Shown here: positions 1-11,284 of the stretch, piece by piece
Position numbering within the stretch: the stretch's first letter is position 1
Layout: the number at the start of each line of letters is the position of its first letter
DNA from: Pseudo-nitzschia pungens
Lineage: Eukaryota > Bacillariophyta > Bacillariophyceae > Bacillariales > Bacillariaceae
Assembly (NCBI GenBank): GCA_037355855.1
Contig: CM074764.1
Span: 62,001 to 126,000, forward strand
DNA: 64,000 nucleotides
Direction of reading: 5' to 3'
Made by a program: the position numbers and the translations under genes
Notes under the pieces: model-generated
What the model was told of the DNA's origin: nothing
What the model saw: only the letters and a program-made list of their open reading frames with translations
Databases searched by the model: none

Positions 1-99
1 GCATGGTGTCAGGGAACTTTACCACCAATCGAAAGCACTTTTTTTTCTACAGTAGTTGATTTGCTTACCTTGACGCTTTTCCTGTCCCCCATTAATCGA

Positions 100-1086
100 C
101 GCTTTGCTGCTTCTTGCTGTATATCAACTCACTAGCTGCTGCTGCTGCTGCTGCTGCTGTCCCGTGTGGATCGACGCGTCGTATTTATGTATATCGACGC
201 GTTGCTGCTTGCTGTTCCCTGTATAGTAGTATCGACGCGTTTCTGCTGCTTGTTCTCCCCTTGTATATCAACGCGTTGCTCCTGCTGCTGCTTGCTGCAC
301 GATACTATCCACCCTTTTTGCATCGCCTCGTGTCCCCTGAGTATGGATCGATCTGTTTCCTAGCGTCCCCTGAGTACGAATCTGTTTCTGTATATCGCCT
401 CACGTCCCCTGAGTACGGATCGATCTGTTTCCTAGCGTCCCCTGAGTACGAATCTGTTTCTTCTCCCCTGAGTATGGATCGATCTGTTTCCATTGGAGTA
501 TCCCCTGCTGTTGTTTGCTGTATATCGATGCGTTGCTGCTTGCTGTACCCTGTATATCAAAGCTTTACTGCTGTCCCCTGTATAGTATCGACCCGTTGCT
601 GCTTGCTGTACCCTGTATATCAACGCTTTGCTGCTGTATCCTGTATAATATCAACGCGTTGCTGCTTGCTGTCCCCTGTATAGTATTGACGCGTTACTGC
701 TTGCCGTCCCTTGTATATCAACACTTTGCTGCTGTCCCCTGTATATTATCGACGCGTAACCGCTTGCTGTCCCCTGTATATTATCCATGCGTTACTGCTT
801 GCTGTCCCCTGTATATAAACGCTTTGCTGCTGTACCCTGTATAGTATCGACGCGTTGCTGCTTGCTGTCCCCGGCCCTAGTATACTATAGTATCGACGCG
901 TTACTGCTTGATGTCCCCTGTATATCAACGCTTTGCTGCTGTACCCTGTATAGTATCGACGCGTTGCTGCTTGCTGCTGCTTGCTGTCCCCCCTGAATTA
1001 TCGACGTGTTGCTGCTTGCTGGTGCTGCTTGCTGTCCCCCCCCTGTATTATCGACGCGTTGCTGCTGCCAGCAGCAACGCGTCGAT
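100..1086. repeat. Degenerate tandem array, about 30-35 bp unit
   Basis: The stretch is made of variants of a unit containing tcgacgcgttgctgcttgct followed by gtcccctgtata, often alternating with an atcaacgctttgctgctg variant to give a dimer of roughly 64 bp. A separate pair of about 80-bp duplicates around cccctgagtacg sits at 320-490, and a short (tgc)n run at about 130-160. All frames stay partly open only because the repeat lacks stops; the translated products are low-complexity Cys/Leu strings, so I call no gene here. Confidence 0.9.
1050..1086. repeat. Perfect 18-bp inverted repeat ending the array
   Basis: The last array unit, atcgacgcgttgctgctg (1050-1067), is followed after one base by its exact reverse complement (1069-1086), giving a 37-bp near-palindrome. 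The array stops here and unique-looking sequence starts. A fold-back at an array edge suggests a replication or repair junction. Confidence 0.9.
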
Positions 1087-1309
1087 ATACAAAATTACCT
1101 ATCTAAATTCAGAAATGGATTATTTCCACCATTCCAGTGCCAATAGTCCTCCCTCTATGTATGCTTGGGACTATGAAAAAAGTCTGAGTGAGCAAGACCC
1201 AATACTTTGGATGTCACATCTATTTGATGTACTTTGGGATGGTACTGGATGGTACTAGGGCCCTACAATAGGATAGATATGTATCATACTAGTTACATAC
1301 CTTAGCTCT

Positions 1310-2020
1310 TAAGAGATGAATACCATGTTAGAAGATCTACAAGATTCTAACTGAACAGGATGCTAAGGAGGATGCTAAGCAGGATGATAAGCAGGATGCT
1401 GGGCCCTTCCAGTAGAATTTGTACCAGATCTACATACCCTATCACTTATCAGAGCAATATCATGATAAATATTCAGTGTGCTAACTTAAAAAGCGAACTG
1501 TGCTAGGGGGGGGCTGAACAGGATGCTAAGCAGGATGCTGGACCCTTCTAGTAGTAGTACAATTTGTACCAGATTTACATACCCTATCACTTATCAGATC
1601 AATATTGGGAGATCTACAGGGGGTGCTAACTGAATAACCGAACTCTACTGTGCAAAGGGCGACACTTAACAGGATGCTGAGCATGATGCTGGGCCTTGTA
1701 TGTAGAACTTGTACTAGATCTACATACCTTAGCTCTTAGCAAATTAATATTAGGAGATCTACAGGGGGTGCTAACTAATTAACCGAACTCTAGTACTGTT
1801 CTAAGGGGGACACTTAACATGATGCTAAGCAGGATGCTGGGCCTTGTATGTAGAACTTGTACCAGATCTACATACCCTAGCTTTTATCAGAGCAATATTG
1901 GGAGATCTACAGGGGGTGCTAACTAATTAACCGAACTATACTTTGCTAAGGGGGACACTTAACAGGATGCTGCTGGGCCTTCTTGTTTGTAGAACTTGTA
2001 CCAGACGATCTACATCCATA
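1310..2020. repeat. Tandem repeat, about 147 bp period
   Basis: At least four diverged units carry, in order, aacaggatgctaagcaggat, gctgggcc, cttgtaccagatctacatac, gggagatctacagggggtgc and taattaaccgaact. Starts of successive units near 1662, 1809 and 1954 give the period. The submotifs gatgctgggycc and tttgtaccag recur in the inverted-repeat family at 4345 and 56100 and near 39660, so this array may descend from that family. Confidence 0.75.
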
Positions 2021-2025
2021 GTGTT

Positions 2026-2215
2026 TAGCTTTGCTTGCTGCTTTGCTTGCTGCTTTGCTTGCTGCTTTGCTTGCTGCTTTGCTTGCTGCTTTGCTTGCTG
2101 CTTTGCTTGCTGCTTTGCTTGCTGCTTTGCTTGCTGCTTTGCTTGCTGCTTTGCTTGCTGCTTTGCTTGCTGCTTTGCTTGCTGCTTTGCTTGCTGCTTT
2201 GCTTAGTGTTTTGCT
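2026..2215. repeat. 12-bp minisatellite (tgctttgcttgc)n
   Basis: About fifteen nearly perfect copies of a 12-bp unit. The unit is a multiple of three, so three forward frames stay open as poly-(CFAC), poly-(LLAA) and poly-(LLLC), which explains the apparent ORFs. I see no gene. Confidence 0.95.
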
Positions 2216-2620
2216 TGGATGTACGGGAGGGTGCTAACTGTTTTGCTTGCTGTTATATTTGCAATCAACAAACATCATAGGGGTTGAAAGAAACGAACCA
2301 CAGGTTGGATCGTTGGATCGTGGGGGTTTAAAGAAACAAACCACTGGCTTGGATCGTAGGGGATGAAGGGAGATTAACAACGCGTCCACCAGTTACAAGG
2401 GAGGTGAACAACGCTTTGAGTTACAAAGGAGATCTAGTACAACGCTGCAGCCTACGTTAAATTATTGTTTAATATTAATAGAGGATCAGCTCTCAGTATG
2501 ATTTTGCGTGATATGTAGGTGCTCACAATACGCAGGATCGTAGGGGTTGGAAGGAACAAACCACAGACTTGGAATCACACACCGGGTCGGATCGACGGAT
2601 CGTAGGGGTTCAAAGGAACA
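2216..2620. other. Gene-free stretch between arrays
   Basis: Contains scattered fragments such as ttggatcgtaggggttgaa that resemble the following array, but no coding region, RNA gene or clear regulatory site. Confidence 0.5.
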
Positions 2621-2985
2621 CGGTTGGTTGGAGTCACTCACAGGCTTGGAATCGGTCGACTACCACACAGACTTGGAATCGATCGTAGGGGGAATGAATT
2701 ACAACACAGACTTGGAATCGATCTACCACACCGGCTTGGAATCGATCGTAGGGGGAATGAATTACAACACAGACTTGGAATCGATCTACCACACCGGCTT
2801 GGAATCGATCGTAGGGGGAATGAACAACACCGGCTTGGAATCGATCTACCACAAAGACTTGGAATCAATCGTATACCACACAGGCTTGGAATCGATCGTA
2901 GGGGGAATGAATACCACACAGACTTGGAATCGATCGTAGGGGGAATGAATACCAAATCGATCTACCACACAGGCTTGGGGCTTGG
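2620..2985. repeat. Composite tandem array around ttggaatcgatc
   Basis: Alternating short modules cttggaatcgatc, taccacac and gtagggggaatgaattacaac repeat about ten times. Open frames on both strands are repeat artefacts. Confidence 0.9.
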
Positions 2986-3017
2986 GATGAATCGTATGGT
3001 TCAATCGATCGGATGAT

Positions 3018-3680
3018 GAATCATAGTAGGGTTGCTGAATCGATCGGGGTTTGGAAAAATCGTAGGGTTGCTGAATCGATCGGGGTTTGGGATGAATCGT
3101 AGTAGGGTTGCTGAATCGATCGGGGTTTGGGATGAATCATAGTAGGGTTGCTGAATCGATCGGGGTTTGGGATGAATCGTAGTAGGGTTGCTGAATCGAT
3201 CGGGGTTTGGGATGAATCATAGTAGGGTTGCTGAATCGATCGGGGTTTGGGATGAATCGTAGTAGGGTTGCTGAATCGATCGGGGTTTGGGATGAATCAT
3301 AGTAGGGTTGCTGAATCGATCGGGGTTTGGGATGAATCATAGTAGGGTTGCTGAATCGATCGGGGTTTGGGATGTTTGGGGTGAATCGTAGTAGGGTTGC
3401 TGAATCGATCGGGGTTTGGGATGAATCATAGTAGGGTTGCTGAATCGATCGGGGTTTGGGATGAATCATAGTAGGGTTGCTGAATCGATCGGGGTTTGGA
3501 AAAATCGTACGGTTGCTGAATCGATCGGGGTTTGGGGTGAATCGTAGGGTTGCTGAATCGATCGGGATTTGGGATGAATCGTAGTAGGGTTGCTGAATCG
3601 ATCGGGGTTTGGGGTGAATCGTAGGGTTGCTGAATCGATCGGGGGTTTGGGATGAATCGTAGGGTTGAATCGGTCGGGGA
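3018..3680. repeat. 40-bp tandem array, about 16 copies
   Basis: The unit holds gtagggttgctgaatcgatc followed by ggggtttgggatgaatc and recurs every 40 bp for most of its length, for example at 3121 and 3161, with a few shortened units. Adjacent copies are nearly identical, which suggests recent expansion. There are no unique spacers, so it is not a CRISPR array. Confidence 0.95.
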
Positions 3681-3689
3681 TACTGCAGT

Positions 3690-4340
3690 TCTCTTCTTAC
3701 TCCTACGTCACGAAAACAAAGAACTAGAGCCTGTTGAAGTCCTACCCGTAGGTATTCCTTCTTTTTCCAGAAAAGGATGTATTCGGACTAAAATACAATG
3801 AGCAAAGAGCCTACCGTAGGGGTTCTCTTCGTTCTCGGGACGGAGTGCAATAAAGCAACTCTACTCAAATACTTGTAAGTCGGATTGTGAATCGAAACAG
3901 CAGTGATTTGTGTTATTCCTAAAGAAAATAGTGAGTGGAGCACAAAAAAAGTGATTCTGCGAGGATACACAGTGAAAATACAGTGATTTGCGAGAGCGAG
4001 GAGCAAAATACAGTGATTTAAAATACAGTGATTTGCAAAACCGGTGGGTGTCGTCGGCTCTCGTCTCTTTTGACACCCATACCGTATTGTCACAATGACG
4101 TAAAAGATACCAAATAATAAATCAAATATTGTCATAATGATGGATCGAATTTTTTTCTACTGATATTCCTGTACACTTTGTACTGAAGAATCGAATTTTT
4201 TGATTGGCTCAACCGGTGGGTGTCGTCGGGTCGGGTCCTTTTTGACACCCATATTGTCATAATGACGTAAAAGATACCAAAAAATAATACGTATTTAAAT
4301 AACTTTAATCACCAAAGGTGAATCAGGTATCCAAGACAAC
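3690..4340. repeat. AT-rich spacer with a 75-bp direct duplication
   Basis: Two copies of a segment beginning aaccggtgggtgtcgtcgg and running through tttgacacccatat, cataatgacgtaaaagatac lie at about 4038-4115 and 4208-4287. The text between is AT-rich with repeats of acagtgattt. No gene is supported; the 115-aa minus-strand ORF here has no recognisable features. Confidence 0.7.
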
Positions 4341-4344
4341 GGCA

Positions 4345-4845
4345 TAGTATCTTAGCATGGTAGCATGGTAGGTTAAAATAACCAGTATTTCGTAGCATTA
4401 GCAACCCTAACCTTGTAGCACTCAGCTACACTGTATTGGTACGGATGTTATGAAGATATCCAGGTTGCTGTGATCTGTGCTAAGGCTCCTGTGTAGGAGA
4501 GTGTACTGGGGCTACAGGCAGCACCAGCACCCAGTAGTTCAACACTAGGAGCTGAGCTGTGTGCTAATTGGTAGCATACAGGCTTAGCAACAGGCTTAGC
4601 AACAGGCTTAGCAACAGGCTTAGCAGCAGACTTAGCAGCAGGCTTAGCAACAGACCTACCCTGCTTGGTATGGGTGCTAACAGAAGTTACTAGGGTCGTC
4701 GCGTACGATTTGTACCAATCGTACGTACCCCGAGTATAGCACCTGTAATGGTATAGCTAGATGCTACAGGGTTAGGGTTGCTAATGCTACGAAATACTGG
4801 AGATGCAAACCTACCATGATACCATGCTAAGATACTATGCTACCG
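4345..4845. mobile_element. Inverted-repeat element, family copy A (MITE-like)
   Basis: The left end (about 4345-4420, with tagtatcttagcatggta and gtagcattagcaaccctaac) is matched in inverted orientation by the right end (about 4760-4845). The roughly 500-bp interior carries gctaaggctcctgtgtagga, actggggctacaggca and a run of aacaggcttagc repeats. Related copies lie at 17770-18690 and 56100-56510. It has no coding capacity, which fits a non-autonomous DNA element, but I cannot define exact ends or a target duplication. Confidence 0.7.
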
Positions 4846-5095
4846 CCGGGGTCGGGTCATTGGTGTATAATATTATGTGAAGCCGAAACAAAAGCCGAAA
4901 CAAAAGAAGCCGAAACAAAAGAAGCTGAAACAAAAGCTGAAACAAAAGCTTCCGCCGACGGCTACGGCTGCGACCCAAAGTACTCGTGCCGTGTATAGTA
5001 ACCATGACCACCCCACAAAGACCTTACGAAAGGAACACAGTTCGCACTGAGTTCCAAGAACTGTGCACTGGGTGATCCCACCAGGAAGGAACACC

Positions 5096-5452
5096 ATGGC
5101 GACTGATAGTCCTTTGTCCGCAACGGCAACGCTGAACTCGTGGACCTACGGAATACTAGTCCGCCCCTCTTTGGATGGTACTAAGAATGTTGCAATCCCA
5201 AATCCCGCTGGAAGACCACCGGTGTCGCTAAGTTTGAGCCCGCATCTGGGGGATCGAGGCGGTGTCGTCGAAGAATACGTACTCGTACTCGTAAACGGAC
5301 TGGGACTGGGATTCGTACAATGGGATTCCGATTGTCAAAAGCAGCAGCACTTCTTTCCGAAGCTTTCGCCTATTTGCGGTACACGTGCACAACAACACTT
5401 CATGTTCGTCGACGAACAAATAAGACGGGAGCTCCTTCAAACTGGTTCATAG
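5096..5452 (+). CDS. Doubtful small ORF, 118 aa, hypothetical
   Basis: An ATG in good context (acaccATGg) opens a 118-codon frame whose first 40 residues have ordinary amino-acid composition (S-W-T-Y-G-I-L-V-R-P, then G-R-P-P-V). The second half is biased and the overlapping minus strand is also open. Just upstream, 4877-4990 reads in another plus frame as repeated A-E-T-K with G-Y-G-C-D-P-K-Y-S-C, so the region may be a decayed gene. I recognise no family. Confidence 0.2.
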   Translation: MATDSPLSATATLNSWTYGILVRPSLDGTKNVAIPNPAGRPPVSLSLSPHLGDRGGVVEEYVLVLVNGLGLGFVQWDSDCQKQQHFFPKLSPICGTRAQQHFMFVDEQIRRELLQTGS

Positions 5453-5479
5453 ATATTGTTACCCCCAACCGTTTTGTCA

Positions 5480-5737
5480 TGTCCAGGATTCGATTTAAAG
5501 TGCAAACTACTACAATAATATTATGAATTCTTATTATGCATGATACATATTATATTAGAATATTAGTATGATAATAAGACATACATCCAAAACATATTTC
5601 GTATTAGTATAGTACGAAGACGATAGTAGCTACTAGTACTAGTAGTACCAGTACATCGGCAAAGCTAGTGCCTATGGTAGTACGAGGAAGTAGCTCGTAG
5701 CCGTTGCTGTTGGTGGACAATCCAGTCCGTCGCTCAT
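5480..5737. other. AT-rich 3' flank of the FAS1 gene
   Basis: Short AT-rich sequence rich in tactagta strings downstream of the minus-strand FAS1 gene. No gene; the polyadenylation region presumably lies here. Confidence 0.5.
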
Positions 5738-8356
5738 TTATTCCTCAAAGTCGTTGAATGGTGGAACCAAAACCCCGCTGACCCTGTGCATGATTCCGTT
5801 AAATGCACGAATGTCCTGATCGGTCTGGACAATTAAAGGCAATGAGGCTTTGCCGTCTCCTTCTCCAACCTGGGCTTTCCTATCACCATCGCATTGTGTT
5901 GTTGTAAATGTCCGGCCCTGCATCCGAACTCTTTCGTCACACTTGAGTTGGTCGTCTGAGATCACCCCGTTGACAATACTGCCAAAAAGAAGCTGCCCCA
6001 GAGGGGATCTCGACCTTCCACCCAGCACTTTAAAAATATCGAAAAACCTCGGGCTGGGAAAAAGGATAACGTCCCTAATCTGAGTAGAATCGTTCGTGAC
6101 ATCAACGCCTTTGCTCTCAAAATAGGCCTGTATCTGGGGGGTGAGATTGTTGCCCACAAACACCTCACTGACACTCAGCCTCTGGAATGCATTGATAGCC
6201 GAATTGTCCCAAGCGAAAAAGGTGAGTTCTCGCAAAGGGACTCCTTCCCGGAGCCTTCTTCCGCCATAATTATAGTAGTTGTTTGTTTGGTATGGTGGGT
6301 GTGGACCATAATAATGGTAGTAGTAGTTTGTCTGGTATGGTTGTGGAGGACCATATGGAAACGGTGAATCTTGAATGTTCTTGTTGTTATTATCATTGTC
6401 GTTGCCATTTTCGTCGCCATTGTCATTGTCGTTGTTGGATGGGGTGTCAGGTAATGGTGGGTTGTCGTTCAACAGGTCAAAGATCTCAGGGATAAATCGG
6501 ATGAGATCGCACAGGATGGAAAAAAAATCAAAGTTTTCGTCGGCACAAATAATGTCGGCTATCATGTTGGATTCCATTTTATTGTATTATTTCACAGTAG
6601 TAGTACGTGCAGGTCAGAGTGAGCAATGGGCAAGTAGAATAAAACAAAATACCATGAGAAATCCCGTAGGTATCTTTGAAAAGTAGCAAAAAACACACTC
6701 GAACAAGGAAAAGGGTTCCAACGTTTCGGACCTACCAATACTCATGTTTGGTGAGGATCGGACAGTCCTTACTGTCCTTGGCGAAGACGGTGAGGGTGCG
6801 GTTCCTGATGGTTGTGGCAATGGTCTGCTGGTTGCTCGTGGTGATTGTTGTTGCAACGGACTGGTGGTCGGAGCAACGGTCGGAGCAACGGTCGGAGCAA
6901 CGGTCGGAGCAACGGTCGGAGCAACGTCCGTTCTCAGACTTTTTTCTAGATTCTCGGTCGGTTCTTCCATTTGGGTCGGATTCTCGGTCGGTTCTTCCGA
7001 TTGGGTCGGATTCTCAGACGGTTCTTCCGATTGGGTCGGATTCTCGGACGGTTCTTTCGATCGGGTCGGATTGTCCGACGGTTCCTCCGTTGGCTGTGGC
7101 GACGGTGCCGAAGTGGGCTCTATCGGTGGTTGCCTTCCGCTGGACCTACACACTAATTCGCATACAGGGGGGAGCGTGGGTCGAGGCGTAGGTCGAAACG
7201 TGGGTGAACTCGAGGGTGAATTGGAAGGTGAACTCGAGGGTGAACTGGAAGGTGAACTCGAGGGTGAACTGGAAGGTGAACTGGAAGGTGAACTCGAGGG
7301 TGAACTCGAGGGTGAACTCGAGGGTGAACTCGAGGGTGAACTGGAAGGTGAACTGGAAGGTGAACTGGAAGGTGAACTGGAAGGTGAACTGGAAGGTGAA
7401 CTGGAAGGTGAACTGGAAGGTGAACTCGAGGGTGAACTCGAAGGTGAACTAGAGGGTGAAGCCGAGGGTGAACTCGAGGGTGAACTCGAGGGTGAACTCG
7501 AGGGTGAACTCGAGGGTGAACTGGAAGGTGAACTCGAAGGTGAGCTTGAAGGTGAACTGGAAGGTGAACTGGAAGGTGAAGCCGAGGGTGAACTCGAAGG
7601 TGAAGCCGAGGGTGAACTCGAAGGTGAAGCCGAGGGTTGAGGAGTCGGTGAAGCCGAGGGTTGAGGCGTGGGTGAAGGTGTGGGTGGACGCGTGGGTTGA
7701 GGCGTGGGTGGACGCGTGGGTTGAGGCGTGGGTGGACGCGTGGGTGGACGCGTGGGTGGACGCGTGGGTGGACGCGTGGGTGGACGCGTGGGTGGACGCG
7801 TGGGTGAAGGCGTGGCTACTACAGGAGGGCAGTAGGCACCACAAAACTCAGAAGGAGGCGCTGCAGCACTACTCGAAAGCGCAACCGCTCCATCCGTACT
7901 TGGGACTTCGGTCGAACCACTAGTAGTGGTCGAAGTCGCGGATGAAGTGGATGAAGTCGTGGATGAAGGTGTGGGTGAAGGCGTGGGTGAAGGCGTGGGT
8001 TGCGATGTTGGTTGCGTTGACGGTTGCGTTGACGGTTGCGATGTTGATTGCGATGACGGTTGCGATGACGGTTGCGTTGACGGTTGCGATGTTCGTGGCA
8101 TTATTGGTGCCCTCGTTGGTGGCATTGTTGGTGGCAGTGTTGGTTGCGGTGGTGCGCACACGAAGCTGCAAAGTTGATCACCGAAACTACTATTGTCCGG
8201 AGAGGAAATCTGTAGTTCCCGTCCGAGGCCTTTCAAATACTCATCGTGCAGGTTGCTTCCACGCAACCCTGGTTTTGGTTCGACCCCGAAGACAAGAACG
8301 CCACACCGGCTTGCGGCGAGAAGAATCACGGAATGGATGGGCAAGAAAGCTTTCAT
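5738..8356 (-). CDS. Secreted Ser/Pro-rich protein with C-terminal fasciclin (FAS1) domain, two exons
   Basis: I read one spliced gene: exon 1 8356-6736, intron 6735-6559 (177 nt, donor G|GTAGGT, acceptor ATAG|CC), exon 2 6558-5738, giving 813 aa with the frame kept. Residues 1-24 form a signal peptide. Next come Thr/Pro repeats (P-T-R-P-P-T, about 175-235), a long run of S-P-S-S-S units (about 240-385), acidic E-E-P-S-E-N-P-T-Q repeats and A-P-T-V repeats. From about residue 540 a FAS1 domain begins with [11 protein letters not shown] and ends near [16 protein letters not shown], the usual H2 region; an Asn/Asp- and Tyr-rich insert interrupts it. FAS1 domains mediate adhesion, and the Ser/Pro tract is a likely glycosylation stalk, so an extracellular or cell-wall role is inferred. 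Alternatively these are two ORFs (8356-6614 and 6577-5738); the acceptor is weak. Confidence 0.65.
7200..7640 (-). repeat. Coding minisatellite for S-P-S-S-S units
   Basis: A 12-bp unit (ggtgaactcgag or ggtgaactggaa on the plus strand) repeats over about 440 bp inside exon 1 of the FAS1 gene. Two synonymous-type variants form blocks, which indicates block duplication. The antisense frame gives an artefactual ORF of G-E-L-E repeats. Confidence 0.95.
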
Positions 8357-8369
8357 GTCGATAGGGTAC

Positions 8370-8417
8370 TAGACGACCGACCGACCGACCGACCGACCGA
8401 CCGACCGACCGACCGAC
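8370..8417. repeat. (cgac)n tetranucleotide microsatellite
   Basis: Roughly twelve copies of gacc/cgac immediately upstream of the FAS1 start codon, followed at 8620-8648 by a (cgcaga)n run. It lies where the 5' untranslated region or promoter of the minus-strand gene would be. Confidence 0.95.
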
Positions 8418-8729
8418 TATTAGTTCGTGTTGTGTGTTCTACTAGCAGCAAGCGAATGGATGAATTGTCGTCGTTTCTGTGTCGCATGCAAAACGCGCAA
8501 CAAGCAAAACAAAGCAAAGCAATTAGCAGCTGCAGCGGTAGAATGGCTGAAAGATTGTTCCAAGAGTCTGTATCCGAGATGAAGCGAGAAGGGGATGATG
8601 ACGAGATTTGGCAGAGCACACGCAGACGCAGACGCAGACGCAGACGCACAACCAAGTCCGAACACGACGAAAAACTTTGGAGGAAAGTTTCCCACGCACC
8701 GTTCCAAAGCCATCCAGAATGATATTACT

Positions 8730-10500
8730 ACTAGCAGTAATTAAGGTTTACTTGTACTCGTTCTTGTACTTCTTGTACTTCTAGAACTAACCTTACTTCT
8801 TGTTGTACCTTGTTTGCCGCAGCAGCAGTTCTGCAATTGGATCCAACGAAAACATCATGACAGCACATGCAGGAGAATGAAGTATCAATCCTCAATCTGC
8901 ATATCCAGGAATCCGATGATACTGAGGATGCGTTGGATGAACAATCATTGTTTAGTTTTAGAGTTGTTGGTGTGCCAACCTTATTCAATACCGGTACGAG
9001 TTCGAACTTGCTTGTACGGTACTTGTCGTGAGAAGTCGTTTCGTCCGTTTTACGGAATTGCATACTTGCAACAAAAGAAGATGACGACAAGCAATTACAA
9101 TACCGTACGGTAATTAAGGTTGCTTGTATCCGTTAAAATCGATGTGACACACGCACCGTACCGCACCCATACGTGTAATCGCCGAATTGTTCGATAAACT
9201 TACCAGTAATTACAGTAAGTTAACCTTACTTACTAATTAATTTATGGACACTATTTTTCACAACGGACGGTTCGAACTCTGTGCCACCATTAAGTACAGT
9301 GTGTCTCTATCCGTTGCCGAGCTGCTGCTCACGCATGTAAGGTACAGTACTACGTAGTATTTCGTATTTATTTTGCGCCACTTCGTACGAGTAAGGTTTA
9401 CAGTAAGGTTTACTACGTTGTAAGGTTACTGGCATTCCAAAGAGAGGTTATTCAACAAAATGAAGTAATGAAGTAATAATCTTACGGTAATTTACCGTAA
9501 ACCTTACTAACCAGCAGGATTAATTCATCGTCAAATTGTAAGTTGCACAATCATGCTGGTAGTAAGGTTAAGTTACCCTTGGTGTGACACTTGAATGCAT
9601 TCATTATGAATAATAATACCGTATATGAGCGTCTCTATGTGACGCGGATATCCCCAACAACCCCAACTTACTTGAGTGTTCAATAGTACATTATTACCAT
9701 AATATTACTATTCTAGTATCCAAAGCATACTAGTAGTGGTACAAGTAAGTTACGGTAACCTTACGAGGAATAGCACCATCGTACTGGTCAATTACCGGTA
9801 AGGTTACTTGTACCGTACCGGTAACATTCTGAATTCGCAAAACAATCAGAAATCGAACATTAGTAATCTTACCGTAACCTTACCGTAGGAACTGTTCTAT
9901 TCTAGTTTTTCAGTTGTCAATCGGACGTGCAACCTCACAAGCGTTTGAACCAAAGGTGCCTGCCAGTAAGTTTAACCCTTACGCGTAAGTCTTACCGCTA
10001 GTACAGTAATAAAATGAAGCAAAGTAAAGAATAACCCGACGAGCTGCGACTTACCGGTAAGGTTTCGGGCTCTACTACTACGAGTAAGGTTACCGTACAG
10101 TATTCTTCATTCAAAATCAATCGTAACCTTACTGCTGTACGAGTAAGGTTTACCCTGCACCGTAATGTTACGGTAAGTTAACCTTAACTTACTCCGCACT
10201 TGAATCAATCGTCGTCGGGTGAGGGGAATTCAAAGTTACCGGTACACGTAATTACTGTGTTACAAGTAGCCTTACCGGTAAGGTTTTTTTACGGTATGTT
10301 TTATTGTCGATGTCGATTTTGATGATTCATGATTTTTTGAGCTTGCGCTGCAATTAATACTAAGTAGTACTCGTACTAAATACTCTTACTAACCTTACCG
10401 TAAATCTTAACCTTACTTCTATACCACACGCAAGACTTTCTTCGTAATTCAAACTAAACAGTAAGTTACCGGTAACCTTACAGCATACAAGTATACAACC
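8730..10500. other. Gene-free intergenic DNA dense in gtaaggtta / taaccttac motifs
   Basis: No ORF with ordinary composition is present. The stretch is dominated by short motifs gtaaggtta, aaccttac, gtaagttac and taccggtaa in both orientations, often a few tens of bases apart. The same vocabulary recurs in other intergenic parts of the window and is nearly absent from the coding exons. Confidence 0.8.
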
Positions 10501-10516
10501 TTACCGCACAGCCACC

Positions 10517-11250
10517 ATGTCGACGATCATCTCGTGTCGAAAGAACCAGGGCACCGTTTGGACAATCGCCGCGGTCACCGTTGCCGTTGCGATAACGTCG
10601 GCGATGCGAATGCGAATGCGAATGCGAATGCGAATGCGAATGCGCAATCGACAAGCAAGTCGAGACGCACACAAAGGAAAAGAGAAAGAAAAAGACAAAG
10701 ACAGAGACAGAGACAAAGACAACGGAGACGATTCTGGATTGGCGGAGGCGTCTGGTTCGGAAACAGCCAAAGCAAAATCAACATCAACATCAAAATCACA
10801 AGCAGCATCCACCACCACCACCAACAACAACAACATCACCAACAACATCACTAGTACAACTCCAAATCCCACACAACGACAACGACAACGACAACGACAA
10901 CGTCCCGGGCAGATTACCCGAGAAGACGAAAGCGGCAACTCCCAGCAGGAACCAATCCAGCTGTCACAGACTCGGACTGAAAAATCAGAGGCAAACGCGG
11001 AAGCATTGGTATCGGAGGGGGCAGAAGACAATAGCAATGACAACAATGACAATGACACTAATAGCAATGACAACAATGACACTAATAGCAATGACGACAA
11101 TAGCAATGACAACAACAACAAAAACAATGCTAGAACCTCCAGCCGATCCAAGTCCCCCCGCACGCCTTCCCGAAAGGGAACGAAATGGAGAAACCGAGTG
11201 ACGCAAAAGGCGGCCAAGGAACAGCAGCTCAAGCTCCGCAAACAGTTGTT

Positions 11251-11281
<31 letters not shown>

Positions 11282-11284
11282 TAA
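10517..11284 (+). CDS. Doubtful low-complexity charged protein, 255 aa
   Basis: The ATG has a good context (agccaccATGt). The protein has a short hydrophobic stretch at residues 14-30, then runs encoded by hexanucleotide repeats: R-M repeats, K-E/D-R repeats, Asn/Thr-rich and N-D-N repeats, a basic S-R-S-K-S-P-R-T segment and a C-terminal poly-Gln. A signal-anchored or nuclear charged protein is possible. The opposite strand is also open for 292 codons as Leu/Ser/Cys repeats, so openness alone proves little. No family is recognised. Confidence 0.35.

Noticed and set aside
3018..3680. CRISPR-like regular array
   Set aside because: Units are contiguous 40-bp tandem copies without unique spacers, and the genome is eukaryotic.
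6744..7640. 298-aa plus-strand ORF of G-E-L-E repeats
   Set aside because: Reverse complement of the S-P-S-S-S minisatellite; no start context or non-repeat domain.
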